From: Massilia endophytica
Lineage (GTDB): Bacteria > Pseudomonadota > Gammaproteobacteria > Burkholderiales > Burkholderiaceae_D
Direction: 5' to 3'
Assembly (NCBI RefSeq): GCF_021165955.1
Contig: NZ_CP088952.1
Coordinates: forward strand, 2,976,001-3,040,000
DNA: 64,000 bases
The number at the start of each line of letters is the position of its first letter. Positions within the stretch are counted from its first letter, which is position 1. The notes beneath the pieces are model-generated. The model saw only the letters and a list, made by a program, of their open reading frames with translations, did no database searches and was not told the DNA's origin. Shown piece by piece: positions 16,591 through 25,588 of the stretch. Made by a program: the position numbers and the translations under genes.

Positions 16591-19173
16591 CTATTCCGCC
16601 TTAAAAAGGAAACCGCCGCTTTCCGATGCGCTGGCCGCAATCTTCGAGACCGGCACTCCTTCGGCCATGCGCGCGAGCACGATATCCGCGAGCTCCGGCA
16701 GCAGGCTGCCGCCCACGATATTGTCCACATTGCGCGCGCCGGAATCGACCTCTGTGCAGCGGGCCAGAACGGCCTCCGCGAGCGCTTCATCCCAGCTAAA
16801 CTCAGCCTGGTGTGCGGCCAGCATGCGGTCGGCGACCGCCTGCAGCTTCAGTTCGACGATTTCGGCGAGTACGCCATCACTGACCGGATAGTAGGGAATT
16901 ACCTGCAGGCGCCCCAGGAAGGCCGGACGGAACTGCTTCGCCAGCTGCGGCCGGATCGCTTCCGCCAGTTGCTCCGGCAGCGGCTGTTCGCTTTCTGGCT
17001 TGTTCAGGCATGCCTGCATCACCGCGGCCGACCCCGTATTGCAGGTGGCGATGATGATAGCGTTGCGGAAGTCCACCGGCTGCCCCTCGCCATCCTCAAG
17101 CACGCCCTTGTCCAGCACCTGGAACAGCAGTGCCGTCACGTCGCCATGGGCCTTGTCGATTTCATCCAGCAGCACGACACAGTAAGGATCGCGGCGCACC
17201 GCTTCAGTGAGAACGCCGCCTTCGCCGTAGCCCACATAGCCGGGCGGCGATCCCTTGAGGCCCGCCACGCTATGCGCCTCCTGGTACTCGCTCATGTTGA
17301 TGGTGACCAGTTTGCGTTCTCCCCCATAGAGCAGTTCCGCAAGCGCGAGTGCCGTCGCGGTCTTGCCGACTCCCGAAGGACCGGCGAACAGGAACGCCGC
17401 CTTGGGTTTTCCGGGGTCTTCCAGCCCGGCCCTGGAGGTACGCACCCTGCGGGCAATGGCCGCCAGCGCATGCGCCTGTCCCCTGATGCGCTTTCCCAGC
17501 TGGTTCTCCAGTCGGCGCACCGCCTCGATATCGTCGTTCAGCATTTTCCCCAAGGGGATGCCGGTCCACGCGGAGACCACCTGCGCGACGGTTGCACCAT
17601 CGACCTCCAGCGGCACCAGGGGCGAATCGCCCTGCAGCTGCTTCAGCTCCTTTTCCAGGTCCGGCAGCAGCTCCCCCGGCGGCCCGGCGCTGCGCAGGCG
17701 CCGGATCTCGTCGGCCATCGATTTCTCGCGCTGCCATCTTGCGGCCACCCGCGCCTGGGCCGCCCGCGTTTCCTGCAGCTGCTCCCTCAGCTGCGCTGCC
17801 ACGCCTGAATCTCCATGGCCTTCCTGAGCATCGCGCTCGCGCATGGCCAGCTCCGCGTCGACCGCCTCGGCCTGCCGTGCCAGGCGTTCGAGTTCCGCGG
17901 GCTGCATGGTCTGGCCTAGAGCCACGCGGGCACAGGCCGTATCCAGCACGCTCACTGCCTTGTCCGGGAGCTGGCGGCCGCTGATGTAGCGGCGCGAAAG
18001 ACGCACCGCTTCGCCTATCGCTTCGCCGCGCACGCGGATGCCGAAATGGCGCTCCATGAGCGGCGCCATGGCACGCAGCATGGCGCAGGCAGCCGTTTCG
18101 TCCGGCTCCTCCACCTTCACCACCTGGAAGCGCCGCGCCAGCGCGGCATCCTTCTCGAAGTACTTCTTGTACTCGCTCCAGGTGGTGGCCGCGATGGTGC
18201 GCAGCTCGCCACGCGCCAGCGCTGGCTTGAGCAGGTTCGCCGCATCGTTCTGGCCTGCGGCGCCGCCTGCGCCAATCAGCATGTGCGCCTCGTCGATGAA
18301 GAGCACGATGGGATGGACACTGCGGCCCACTTCGGCGATAACGTTCTTCAGCCGGTGCTCGAATTCACCTTTGACGCTGGCTCCCGCCTGCAGCTGGGCC
18401 ATGTCCAGCGCATGAATGGCGACATTGCGCAGCACTTCCGGCACCTCGCCCGCGGCAATGCGAAGGGCCAGCCCTTCCGCCACGGCCGTCTTGCCGACGC
18501 CCGCCTCGCCGGTCAGGATCGGATTGTTCTGCCTGCGCCGCATCAGGATGTCGATGACCTGGCGGACCTCCACGTCGCGGCCGATGACGGGGTCGAGCTT
18601 CCCCTCTTTCGCCATGCGGGTCATGTCCGTCGTGTACTGGTCCAGGGCCGGCGTGGCCGCGGGCATGTCGGGACTGTCGACATTCTCCACATAGGAATCC
18701 TCGATGGAACCCTCCGTGTAACGCTGCATGCGGTGCTTCAGCTCGTCCACCGGGAAGCGGCCGAACTGCGGGGAGCTGCGTTCTGCCAGCTGCGCCAGAT
18801 CGGGCTCCGTGAGCAGAGCCAGAAGCAGGTGGCCGCTGCGCACCCGGAACTGGCCGCCATTCAGCGACGCAATCAGCCAGGCATGCTCCAGCAGCGCGGC
18901 GAGGTGGCGCGAGAAAACAGGCACGCGGCTGCTGCCTGCCCTCAGCTTCTGCAGCTCGGCGCGCAGGCCGCTGTCCAGCAGTTCGAGGCTGACGCCGCAC
19001 CTGCGCGCGACAAGGGGGACATCGCTGCGTTCCTGCTCCAGCAGCGCCACGAAGAGATGCTCGACCTCCACCTCATGGTGCCCCATCGCCATGCACAGGT
19101 TCGCCGCCCGGCTCGCAGCGGCACGGCAGGTATCGTTGAGCTTTTCGATCAATGTCTTCAGGTTTGCACTCAT
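16591..19173 (-). CDS. tssH: Type VI secretion ATPase TssH (ClpV)
   Basis: An 860-residue AAA+ disaggregase with an N-terminal Clp-N repeat domain (~1-150). AAA-1 has Walker A GEAGVGKTA at 222-230 and Walker B LFIDEAHMLIG; AAA-2 has Walker A GPSGVGKTA near residue 595 and LLDEIDKAH. GAGGAAGQ after Walker B is the ClpV-type variant. It disassembles the contracted TssBC sheath for recycling. The ATG overlaps the tssE stop (ATGA), which means nothing is left between tssE and tssH where tssF and tssG normally lie. It is slightly shorter than many ClpV proteins but keeps all motifs. Confidence 0.95.
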   Translation of the reverse strand: MSANLKTLIEKLNDTCRAAASRAANLCMAMGHHEVEVEHLFVALLEQERSDVPLVARRCGVSLELLDSGLRAELQKLRAGSSRVPVFSRHLAALLEHAWLIASLNGGQFRVRSGHLLLALLTEPDLAQLAERSSPQFGRFPVDELKHRMQRYTEGSIEDSYVENVDSPDMPAATPALDQYTTDMTRMAKEGKLDPVIGRDVEVRQVIDILMRRRQNNPILTGEAGVGKTAVAEGLALRIAAGEVPEVLRNVAIHALDMAQLQAGASVKGEFEHRLKNVIAEVGRSVHPIVLFIDEAHMLIGAGGAAGQNDAANLLKPALARGELRTIAATTWSEYKKYFEKDAALARRFQVVKVEEPDETAACAMLRAMAPLMERHFGIRVRGEAIGEAVRLSRRYISGRQLPDKAVSVLDTACARVALGQTMQPAELERLARQAEAVDAELAMRERDAQEGHGDSGVAAQLREQLQETRAAQARVAARWQREKSMADEIRRLRSAGPPGELLPDLEKELKQLQGDSPLVPLEVDGATVAQVVSAWTGIPLGKMLNDDIEAVRRLENQLGKRIRGQAHALAAIARRVRTSRAGLEDPGKPKAAFLFAGPSGVGKTATALALAELLYGGERKLVTINMSEYQEAHSVAGLKGSPPGYVGYGEGGVLTEAVRRDPYCVVLLDEIDKAHGDVTALLFQVLDKGVLEDGEGQPVDFRNAIIIATCNTGSAAVMQACLNKPESEQPLPEQLAEAIRPQLAKQFRPAFLGRLQVIPYYPVSDGVLAEIVELKLQAVADRMLAAHQAEFSWDEALAEAVLARCTEVDSGARNVDNIVGGSLLPELADIVLARMAEGVPVSKIAASASESGGFLFKAE

Positions 19174-19628
19174 GATTTGGCTCCGCGCTTGATGGAGTAG
19201 CGCAGGGTGGAGGGCTGCAGCACGGCGTTGAAGCCGACCGTCTCGCTGATCCCCTGTCCCTGCAGGACGCCTGTGATAAGAAAATGGATGCGGTTGACCG
19301 CGCCCGGCATTTCAGCCACCCTCGCCTGCACGCAGCGCAGGCGGGGCTCGTGGCGCTCGATGGCAAGCCTCAGCGTGTTGCAGACGAGAGCCCTGTCCTC
19401 GCTGCTGCTCATGCTGAGGCCTGCGAAGTCGGGCACCCCATAATTCAGCAGCGAGGCGGCGCAGCGGGGATAGCCTTCAAAACACCGGGCAGGTATCGCC
19501 ACGCGGGTGTTAAGCAGGTCCTCAAGGTCGCGCATGACGGCGTCCTTGTACTGCTCCGCCGTCAACTGCCTGCCGTTCGCCTGCTCGCCGAGCAGGCGGT
19601 CGAACAGGCCTGTGCTCAGGTAGGCCAT
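19170..19628 (-). CDS. tssE: Type VI secretion baseplate protein TssE
   Basis: A 152-residue gp25-like baseplate protein. It starts LSTGLFDRLLGE, with LRDLEDLLNTR-type residues and the conserved YGVPDFAGLS. It joins TssF/TssG/TssK in the T6SS baseplate wedge and nucleates the sheath. It lies between hcp (53 bases upstream) and tssH, with which it overlaps by four bases. The ribosome-binding site is weak, so translation may depend on upstream reading. Its usual partners tssF and tssG are not in the window. Confidence 0.9.
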   Translation of the reverse strand: MAYLSTGLFDRLLGEQANGRQLTAEQYKDAVMRDLEDLLNTRVAIPARCFEGYPRCAASLLNYGVPDFAGLSMSSSEDRALVCNTLRLAIERHEPRLRCVQARVAEMPGAVNRIHFLITGVLQGQGISETVGFNAVLQPSTLRYSIKRGAKS

Positions 19629-19681
19629 GTTGGAACTCGGGAAGAAGCGCCGCGGTCCGGCCGCGGCGCGGGACAGGCCGG

Positions 19682-20173
19682 TCAGGCCACACGGTTGGCG
19701 GCCAGGTCCCAGCCGCCGGAAGTATTGCCCCCGGCGCCGCCGGAGATTTTCTGCTGGGTATAGCGCCAGCGCACCTTGGAGAACTTGAAGCCCACTTCTT
19801 CGGTCAGGATGTCCCCTTCCGCCACGCCGGGAGACACGGCGCTGATCAGCACATTCTCGACTTCGATCTCGAAGTACTTCACCCGCTCGCCTTGCGCATC
19901 GGCGCGCATGAATTCAAAACGCGCCTTGGGAATGGTGCGGCCCGCCGAACAGGTTTGCAGCAGGATGGGGGACGACAGGTCGGCCAGCTTGGAAATGACG
20001 ATGTCGCGGTGCTCGCAGCGCTCCGCCGTGTGGCCGCCGCTGGTGGATGCCGTCGCAGAACGGGGCTGCTCCACCGACCAGCTCACCGATTTGCATTCGA
20101 TCCAGTCCTTGTGCCGGTCGTCTGCCGACTCGCCCTTGATGCCATCGATCTGCAGGTAGACGTCAATTGCCAT
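19682..20173 (-). CDS. hcp: Type VI secretion tube protein Hcp (TssD)
   Basis: A 163-residue Hcp-family protein starting MAIDVYLQIDGIKGES, with CEHRDIVISKLAD and KYFEIEVENVLIS. Hexameric rings stack into the inner tube fired by the sheath and can carry small effectors in their lumen. AGGAG lies just before the ATG. It sits between tssC (29 bases) and tssE (53 bases). The C-terminus (GGAGGNTSGGWDLAANRVA) is typical, and no fused toxin is present. Confidence 0.95.
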   Translation of the reverse strand: MAIDVYLQIDGIKGESADDRHKDWIECKSVSWSVEQPRSATASTSGGHTAERCEHRDIVISKLADLSSPILLQTCSAGRTIPKARFEFMRADAQGERVKYFEIEVENVLISAVSPGVAEGDILTEEVGFKFSKVRWRYTQQKISGGAGGNTSGGWDLAANRVA

Positions 20174-20202
20174 TGTTTGCTCCTCTGTGAAAATGTGGAA
20201 GA

Positions 20203-21681
20203 TCAGTGCTTGGTCGATTGCGGCAGTTCCGCGACCAGTCGGAGTGAGACAGTCAGCTCGTCGAGCTGAAAATGGGGACGCAGGAAACTTACTGCGCGGT
20301 ACACGCCGGGGCGCCCTGCCACCTCGTGCACCTGGACCGACGCCTCGCGCAAGGGGAACTGCGCCTTCTGCTGCTGGCTGGCGTTATCGTCCAGCAGCAC
20401 GTACTTCATCAGCCAGCGGTTCAGGAAATCCTCCACGTTCGAAGCGGCGCTGAAGCTGCCCACCTTGTCGCGCATCATGGCCTTCATGTAGTGGGCAATG
20501 CGCGACACGGCGAAGATGTACTGGAGCTGGGACGACAGCACGGCATTGGCGTTCGCCGCTTCCGAGCTGTAGCGGCGCGGCTTCTGCGCCGACTGTGCGC
20601 CGAAGAAGGCTGCGTAGGAGGTGTTCTTGCAGTGGACCAGCGAAATGAATCCCAGGTCGCTCAGCTCCTTCTCGCGGCGGTCGGTGATCGCCACCTCCGT
20701 GGGGCATTTGAGCGCCACCTCGCCCTCGTCGGTCTTGAAGGTGTGAGTGGGCAGGTTGTCCACCAGGCCGCCCCCCTCCACGCCGCGGATGGCGGCGCAC
20801 CAGCCGAATTCCTCGAAGGCCTTGCTCAGCCTCGCGCCGAAAGCGTAGGCGGCGTTGCACCACAGGTATTTCTGGTGATCCGTTCCATCCACTTCTTCGA
20901 CGAAGTTGAAGCCTTCGACGGTGGTGCCGTCCACCGGATTGAAAGGCAGGCGGCCCAGGAAGCGCGGCAGGGTCAGGCCGACATAGCGCGAGTCCTCCGA
21001 TTCGCGGAAGGCCTTCCATTTCGCATATTCCACCGTGTCGAATACCTTGGCCAGGTCGCGCGGCTTGCCAAGATCGCCGAAGCCCTCCAGCCCGAAGAGC
21101 TCCGGCGCTGCAGCCGTAATGAAGGGCGCATGGGCGGCGGCGGCAACGTGGGACATCTGCTCGATGAAGTACATGTCCTCCGGCTGGCGCGAGATCTCGA
21201 AGTCGCCCAGCAGCGCGGCGTACGGTGCGCCGCCGAAGGTGCCGAACTCCTCCTCGTAGACTTTCCTGAAGATAGTGCTCTGGTCGAATTCGAGCGCGCT
21301 CTGGAAGTCGCGCACCAGTTCCCGCTTGGTGGCGTTGAGCACCCTAATCTTCAGCGTGGCGCTCGTGGCGCTGCTGCGCACCAGGTAGTACAGGCCAGTC
21401 CAGCTCTGCTCCAGTTTCTGGAACGCCGGAGCATGCATGATGGCGCTCAGCTGGCTGGAGATGAGCTGGTCTATCTCGGCGATGCGCTGGTCCAGGGTGG
21501 CGGAGAGGTTGTGCGAAATGGTGACGCTGCCCTGCATGACCTGGTCCACGAGTTCCCCAATGATGTCGCGGGCGCGCTCGTGCTCCGCGCCGGACTTCGC
21601 CACCTTGCTGCGTTCGACGATTTCGTCCAGCAGATCGGTTTCCGGCAGGGCCGTCTTGAGTGCTTGCAGTTGTGCCGACAT
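20203..21681 (-). CDS. tssC: Type VI secretion sheath large subunit TssC (VipB)
   Basis: A 492-residue large sheath subunit with family hallmarks WTGLYYLVR, PYAALLGDFEIS and a C-terminal RPGVYRAVSFLRPHFQLDEL. With TssB it forms the contractile sheath that ClpV disassembles. The ATG at 21681 (MSAQLQ) is chosen because GGAG lies nine bases upstream; ATGs at 21690 and 21705 would place the ribosome-binding site too close or in the wrong place. One base separates it from the tssB stop, so the two are surely coupled. Confidence 0.95.
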   Translation of the reverse strand: MSAQLQALKTALPETDLLDEIVERSKVAKSGAEHERARDIIGELVDQVMQGSVTISHNLSATLDQRIAEIDQLISSQLSAIMHAPAFQKLEQSWTGLYYLVRSSATSATLKIRVLNATKRELVRDFQSALEFDQSTIFRKVYEEEFGTFGGAPYAALLGDFEISRQPEDMYFIEQMSHVAAAAHAPFITAAAPELFGLEGFGDLGKPRDLAKVFDTVEYAKWKAFRESEDSRYVGLTLPRFLGRLPFNPVDGTTVEGFNFVEEVDGTDHQKYLWCNAAYAFGARLSKAFEEFGWCAAIRGVEGGGLVDNLPTHTFKTDEGEVALKCPTEVAITDRREKELSDLGFISLVHCKNTSYAAFFGAQSAQKPRRYSSEAANANAVLSSQLQYIFAVSRIAHYMKAMMRDKVGSFSAASNVEDFLNRWLMKYVLLDDNASQQQKAQFPLREASVQVHEVAGRPGVYRAVSFLRPHFQLDELTVSLRLVAELPQSTKH

Positions 21682-21682
21682 A

Positions 21683-22189
21683 TCACGCATCTCCTTCCGC
21701 GGCATTGCGGCGTATGGCTTTCATCCGGTCCGTGTTCTGCAGGACTTCCGTCAGCAGGTCCTCCAGCTTCTCGTTTCCGGCCAGCTTGTTGCGCAGGTCG
21801 GCCAGCTTGGTGCGCGCATCGAGCAGGCTGTTGAGCGGCGCCACCTGGCGCACCACGGATTCCGGGCGGAAGTCGTCGATGCACTTGAAGCGCAGTTCGA
21901 CCGCCAGCTCGCCTTCCCCATTCAGGCGGTTCGGCGCCTGGAAGCGCGCCACCGGCTCAACGCCAGCCAGCACTTCATCGAAATTGCTGTTGTCGATGCT
22001 GACGAACTTGCGGTCCTTGAGCCGCTTCTGCTCCACGTCCGAGTTCCCGCCGAAATCGCCCACCACGCCAAGAACGAAAGGCAGTTCCTTGCTTTCCATC
22101 GCGTCCCCGATTTCCACGTCGTAGCTCATCTGGACGCGCGGCGGACGCACCTTGGCCAGACGCTTTTGCACACTGTCGTTGTTTGCCAT
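21683..22189 (-). CDS. tssB: Type VI secretion sheath small subunit TssB (VipA)
   Basis: A 168-residue small sheath subunit. VQKRLAKVRPPRVQMSYDVE at the start, KELPFVLGVVGDF and a central NRLNGEGELAVELRF identify TssB. It pairs with TssC to build the contractile sheath. AGGAG precedes the ATG. It follows the TPR lipoprotein by nine bases in the minus-strand T6SS operon. Confidence 0.95.
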   Translation of the reverse strand: MANNDSVQKRLAKVRPPRVQMSYDVEIGDAMESKELPFVLGVVGDFGGNSDVEQKRLKDRKFVSIDNSNFDEVLAGVEPVARFQAPNRLNGEGELAVELRFKCIDDFRPESVVRQVAPLNSLLDARTKLADLRNKLAGNEKLEDLLTEVLQNTDRMKAIRRNAAEGDA

Positions 22190-22198
22190 CCCCTGCTC

Positions 22199-22792
22199 CT
22201 ATTTGAGTGCGCCGAATGGGTCGGCGCTGCCGGATTGTCCTGAGCCTGATTTCTTCGCAGCGCCGCCTCCCTGCACCTGCGCTGCCCTGCGTGGCGGCGG
22301 CGCCTTGGCGCGGGTTGCCGACGCAGGCACCAGCACCTCCTCGCCGAGCGCTCCGCGCAGCAGGTTCGCCAGCTCCTGGGCCTCGGTGCGCAGGCTTCCG
22401 CCCAGGTTGTTCTGCTGACTGAGGTCGGCCAGGGCCTTGGTGGAGAGGCGCAGGCCGCTCACCGCGACGATGCTGTTGCCCTGCCGGTCGGCGGGATCGC
22501 GCTGCAGCGCCTCGAGCGCGTTGCTGATCGCCTCGCCGTAGCTGCCGCGTTCGAACTTCATCTGCGCCATCTGCAGCCAGGGCGCCTTTTCCGCCGGGTA
22601 GCTGGCGCTTGCCGACTTCAACGCGGCATAGGCCTTGTCCTGCTGCCCGGCCACGGCGTGGCGCTCCGCTTCGGCCATGAGCGATTCGAGCGTAGGCCTG
22701 GGTGGCCGCTCCGCCCGCAACTGCGGAGCATCCGTGGCGCAGGCGCTGAGCAGCAGCGCGCAGGCCAGGCATGGAATGATCGAGCGTTTCAT
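22199..22792 (-). CDS. T6SS-associated lipoprotein with TPR-like repeats
   Basis: A 197-residue predicted lipoprotein; the signal peptide ends in lipobox LLSAC (Cys at ~18). Residues ~35-110 form TPR-like helices (EAERHAVAGQQDKAYAALKSA; MKFERGSYGEAISNALEALQRDP). A basic, glycine/serine-rich tail ends DPFGALK. It starts the tssBC operon, with GGAGGA before the ATG, and is divergent from tssJ. Similar TPR lipoproteins occur at this place in other Burkholderiales T6SS loci. Its role is not established; by position it may help localise the sheath or membrane complex. It is distinct from TssJ, which is encoded separately. Confidence 0.75.
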   Translation of the reverse strand: MKRSIIPCLACALLLSACATDAPQLRAERPPRPTLESLMAEAERHAVAGQQDKAYAALKSASASYPAEKAPWLQMAQMKFERGSYGEAISNALEALQRDPADRQGNSIVAVSGLRLSTKALADLSQQNNLGGSLRTEAQELANLLRGALGEEVLVPASATRAKAPPPRRAAQVQGGGAAKKSGSGQSGSADPFGALK

Positions 22793-22878
22793 TGACTCCT
22801 CCGTGCTGATAGGTGGAGGCCATTATTGGTGGGATGAAGGCCGGTGCAGTTGCGTTGAAACAAATTGCGTGGCGGCGC

Positions 22879-22892
22879 TTGCGGCGCCGCAA
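22879..22892. promoter_or_regulatory. Perfect palindrome between the two divergent T6SS operons
   Basis: TTGCGGC-GCCGCAA is a perfect 14-bp palindrome in the 158-base gap between the lipoprotein-tssBC operon and tssJKL. It could be an operator or simply a GC-rich hairpin. No sigma-54 (GG-N10-GC) promoter with correct spacing was found beside it. Confidence 0.25.
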
Positions 22893-22950
22893 ACAGGCAT
22901 TGTCAACGCTTGGGTCTAATGGACATCCCGATTCCATGGAGCGCCCGGCC

Positions 22951-23451
22951 ATGCGGCACACCGTACTCGCACTTGCATTTCTCGCGCTGACAGGCTGCGG
23001 TGGCGCGGCGCCGCTGGCCGGCGCCATGCTGCACGACAGCCAGGGACCGGCACGCAGTGTGCCGATACGCCTGCACGCCGCCCTGTCGCTCAACTCTGGC
23101 CGCGAAGGCAGGCCGCTGGCCCTTGTGGCGCGCATCTACAAGCTGCGCCAGAGCGCGGCCTTCGAACGGGCTTCCTTCGAGAGCTTCATGAACCCGGCCA
23201 TCGAGCGCGAATTGCTCGGCGCAGACCTGATCGGCGTGCGCGAAGTGCAGCTCGTGCCGGGACAGCGCTACGAGGCTGTGGAGAAGGTGAGCCGCGAGGC
23301 TGCCTTTATCGGCGTTGTGGCGCTGTTCAGGGAGCCTGCGGCGAACCAGTGGCGGGCCAGCTTCTCCGCCGCGGACGCGGAGCGCCAGGGCATCACGCTC
23401 GGGCTCCAGCGCTGCGGAATGACCGCAGGCGCCGCCGCGGCAACGTGCTAA
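22951..23451 (+). CDS. tssJ: Type VI secretion outer-membrane lipoprotein TssJ
   Basis: A 166-residue lipoprotein starting MRHTVLALAFLALTGCGG with lipobox LTGC. The mature domain is a transthyretin-like beta sandwich (VPIRLHAALSLNSG; PLALVARIYKLRQ; PGQRYEAVEKV) as in TssJ/SciN. It anchors the TssLM complex to the outer membrane. The ATG at 22951 is preferred because GGAG lies nine bases before it; the ATG at 22936 adds five residues and is the alternative. It is the first gene of the plus-strand tssJKL operon. Sequence similarity in this family is low, so the signal, length and context carry much of the weight. Confidence 0.85.
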   Translation: MRHTVLALAFLALTGCGGAAPLAGAMLHDSQGPARSVPIRLHAALSLNSGREGRPLALVARIYKLRQSAAFERASFESFMNPAIERELLGADLIGVREVQLVPGQRYEAVEKVSREAAFIGVVALFREPAANQWRASFSAADAERQGITLGLQRCGMTAGAAAATC

Positions 23452-23467
23452 CCAGTGAGGAAACGAT

Positions 23468-24811
23468 ATGGCGACACCGTCGAAAGTGCTCTGGTCCGAA
23501 GGCCTTTTTCTGCGTCCCCAGCACTTCCAGCAGCAGGACTACTACCATGAAACCCGCCTCCAGCGCATCGCGCACGCGCTGCACGCCTATCCCTGGGGCG
23601 TTCTGGAGGCCGAATGGGACGCCGCGGCACTGCGCAACAACACGCTCAGGGTGACAAGGCTGAACGCAGTATTCCGTGACGGCGAGATCGTCGACGCGCC
23701 ATCGGCAGATGCCCTGCCGCCGCCTATCGACCTCGGCGTCCTGCCGCAGGAAGTGCAGGAGATGGTCTTCTACGCAGGCCTGCCTTCGCTGAACAGGGAC
23801 GGCGTCAACCTCCCTGCCGATCCGGGAGAGGTCAATTGCCGCTACGCGCGCAAGGAAGCCGACACGCCGGACATGTTTACCGGCGCATTGCCTGCGGAAC
23901 TGAGCTACCTGCGCAAGACGCCGCGCATGCTCTCCGCTCTCGAACCGCGCGGCAGCTTCGACTGCCTGCCGCTGTTGAAGCTGAGGCGTTCCGTGGCGGG
24001 CGGATTCGAAGCCGATGCCGCCTTTGTCGCGCCCTGCCTCACGATTGGCAGTTCGCCATGGCTGCTGGACAGGCTCGAGCAGCTGCTCGAAGCCCTGCAG
24101 GCCAAGGCTGGCGCCCTGCAGGGCCATATGCGGGAACCCAGCCGCAATGTGGTGGAGTTCCGCTCAGGCGACGTGTCGGCGTTCTGGCTTCTGCACACGG
24201 TGAGCGCCGCGGCCGCGACGCTGCTGCACCATCTGCGCAATCCCGCCCTGCATCCGGAACGCCTGTTCGAAGCGATGCTGACGCTGGCGGGTTCCCTGAT
24301 GACCTATTCCCGCAGCTACCAGCTGGGCAGCCTGCCGATCTACGCACACGCCGATCCCGGCCCTGCCTTCGCCCAGCTCGACGCCATTATCCGCGACCTG
24401 CTCGACACGGTGATCTCCGCCCGCTACTTCTCCATTGCGCTCACCGAAGAAAAGCCCTCCTATCACCTCGGCAAACTCGATTCCGGCAAGATCGATGGCA
24501 GCACTACTCTCTATCTCGCGATCGGCGCGGCCATGCCGCTGCTCGAACTGGTGGAGGCGGTGCCGCTGCGGGTAAAGGCAGGCGCGCCCGACGACGTGGA
24601 GCAGTGCGTCCTGTCCGCCATGCCGGGGGTCCGGCTGGTCCATGCGCCGCAGGTTCCCTCCGCCATTCCGGTGCGGCCCGATACCTGCTACTTCGTGCTC
24701 GAACCGCGCGGCGTTCTTTATGAACAGATGCTGAAGGCGCAGTCGATCTCGGTGTACGTCCCGGCAGGCATCCGCGACCTGCGCCTCGAACTGCTGGCGG
24801 TGGCGGCATGA
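23468..24811 (+). CDS. tssK: Type VI secretion baseplate protein TssK
   Basis: A 447-residue TssK starting with the conserved VLWSEGLFLRPQHFQQQD and containing LPIYAHADPGPAFAQL and YHLGKLD near the C-terminal half. The trimer links the baseplate wedges to the TssJLM membrane complex. AGGAAA precedes the ATG 17 bases after tssJ, and the stop overlaps tssL by ATGA. TssK normally contacts TssF/TssG, which are not encoded here. Confidence 0.95.
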   Translation: MATPSKVLWSEGLFLRPQHFQQQDYYHETRLQRIAHALHAYPWGVLEAEWDAAALRNNTLRVTRLNAVFRDGEIVDAPSADALPPPIDLGVLPQEVQEMVFYAGLPSLNRDGVNLPADPGEVNCRYARKEADTPDMFTGALPAELSYLRKTPRMLSALEPRGSFDCLPLLKLRRSVAGGFEADAAFVAPCLTIGSSPWLLDRLEQLLEALQAKAGALQGHMREPSRNVVEFRSGDVSAFWLLHTVSAAAATLLHHLRNPALHPERLFEAMLTLAGSLMTYSRSYQLGSLPIYAHADPGPAFAQLDAIIRDLLDTVISARYFSIALTEEKPSYHLGKLDSGKIDGSTTLYLAIGAAMPLLELVEAVPLRVKAGAPDDVEQCVLSAMPGVRLVHAPQVPSAIPVRPDTCYFVLEPRGVLYEQMLKAQSISVYVPAGIRDLRLELLAVAA

Positions 24812-25584
24812 ACGCCCACATCGAACGGCGTGCGGCGCCCACGCTCTTCGGCACGGCCCCGGCGGCGGCTGGCGGCGTGCGCGTGCAATCCCTGGTGGAC
24901 CTGATGCAGCAGGGCTTCCATCTTCTCTTCCTGCTGAAGAACGGATCGGCGCCTCCGGGCGAGGCCGAGTTCGCCGCCAGGGTGATGGAGTTCCTGGATG
25001 GCTTCGACCGCGAGGCGCGCGCCCTGTATGCGCACGGCGAGGATATCGAGGCTGCCAAGTATGCATGGTGCGCGGCGCTGGACGAGATCATCCTGTCCTC
25101 CGATGCCCCGCTGCGGGAGGCGTGGGAACGCAAGCCGCTGCAGCTCACGGTATTTGGCGATCACCTGGCGGGCGAGCACTTCTTCGACCGGCTCGACGCC
25201 CTGCGCAGCAAGGCCACGGCGCGGCTTCAGGCGCTGCAGGTCTTCCATCTCTGCCTGCTGCTGGGGTTCCGGGGCAAGTATGCGCTGGATGCGGCGGACC
25301 GCTTGGCCTATCTCACCGCGCGCCTGGGCGACGAGATCGCCCACATCCAGGGCAAGAGCAAGGGTTTCGCCCCCCGCGCCGAGCGGCCGGACCAGGTGGC
25401 GCACCGCCTGCGCAGCAGCGCTCCGGCGTGGGCGGCCGGCGCCCTGTTCCTGGTGCTCGCCCTGTGCGTGTATTCGGGCCTGCGCGCTTCCCTCGGCAGC
25501 TCCACCCAGGAGGCCCTGGCTGGCTACGCAGACCTTGTGAAGATGCCGCCGCGTGCCGCCAGCTTCTCGGTCACGCTGCCCTGA
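24808..25584 (+). CDS. tssL: Type VI secretion inner-membrane protein TssL (short form, DotU family)
   Basis: A 258-residue DotU/IcmH-family protein. A cytoplasmic helical domain (YAWCAALDEIILSS; HLAGEHFFDRLDALR) is followed by one C-terminal membrane helix (~210-230, AGALFLVLALCVYSG). It is the short version without a fused peptidoglycan-binding domain; a separate OmpA-like protein is encoded convergently next door and may supply that function. It binds TssM in the inner membrane. Last gene of tssJKL. Confidence 0.92.
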   Translation: MNAHIERRAAPTLFGTAPAAAGGVRVQSLVDLMQQGFHLLFLLKNGSAPPGEAEFAARVMEFLDGFDREARALYAHGEDIEAAKYAWCAALDEIILSSDAPLREAWERKPLQLTVFGDHLAGEHFFDRLDALRSKATARLQALQVFHLCLLLGFRGKYALDAADRLAYLTARLGDEIAHIQGKSKGFAPRAERPDQVAHRLRSSAPAWAAGALFLVLALCVYSGLRASLGSSTQEALAGYADLVKMPPRAASFSVTLP

Positions 25585-25588
25585 CCGG

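Noticed and set aside
22861..22893. Sigma-54-like promoter (TGG...GC) before tssJ
   Set aside because: Only eight bases separate GG and GC instead of ten.
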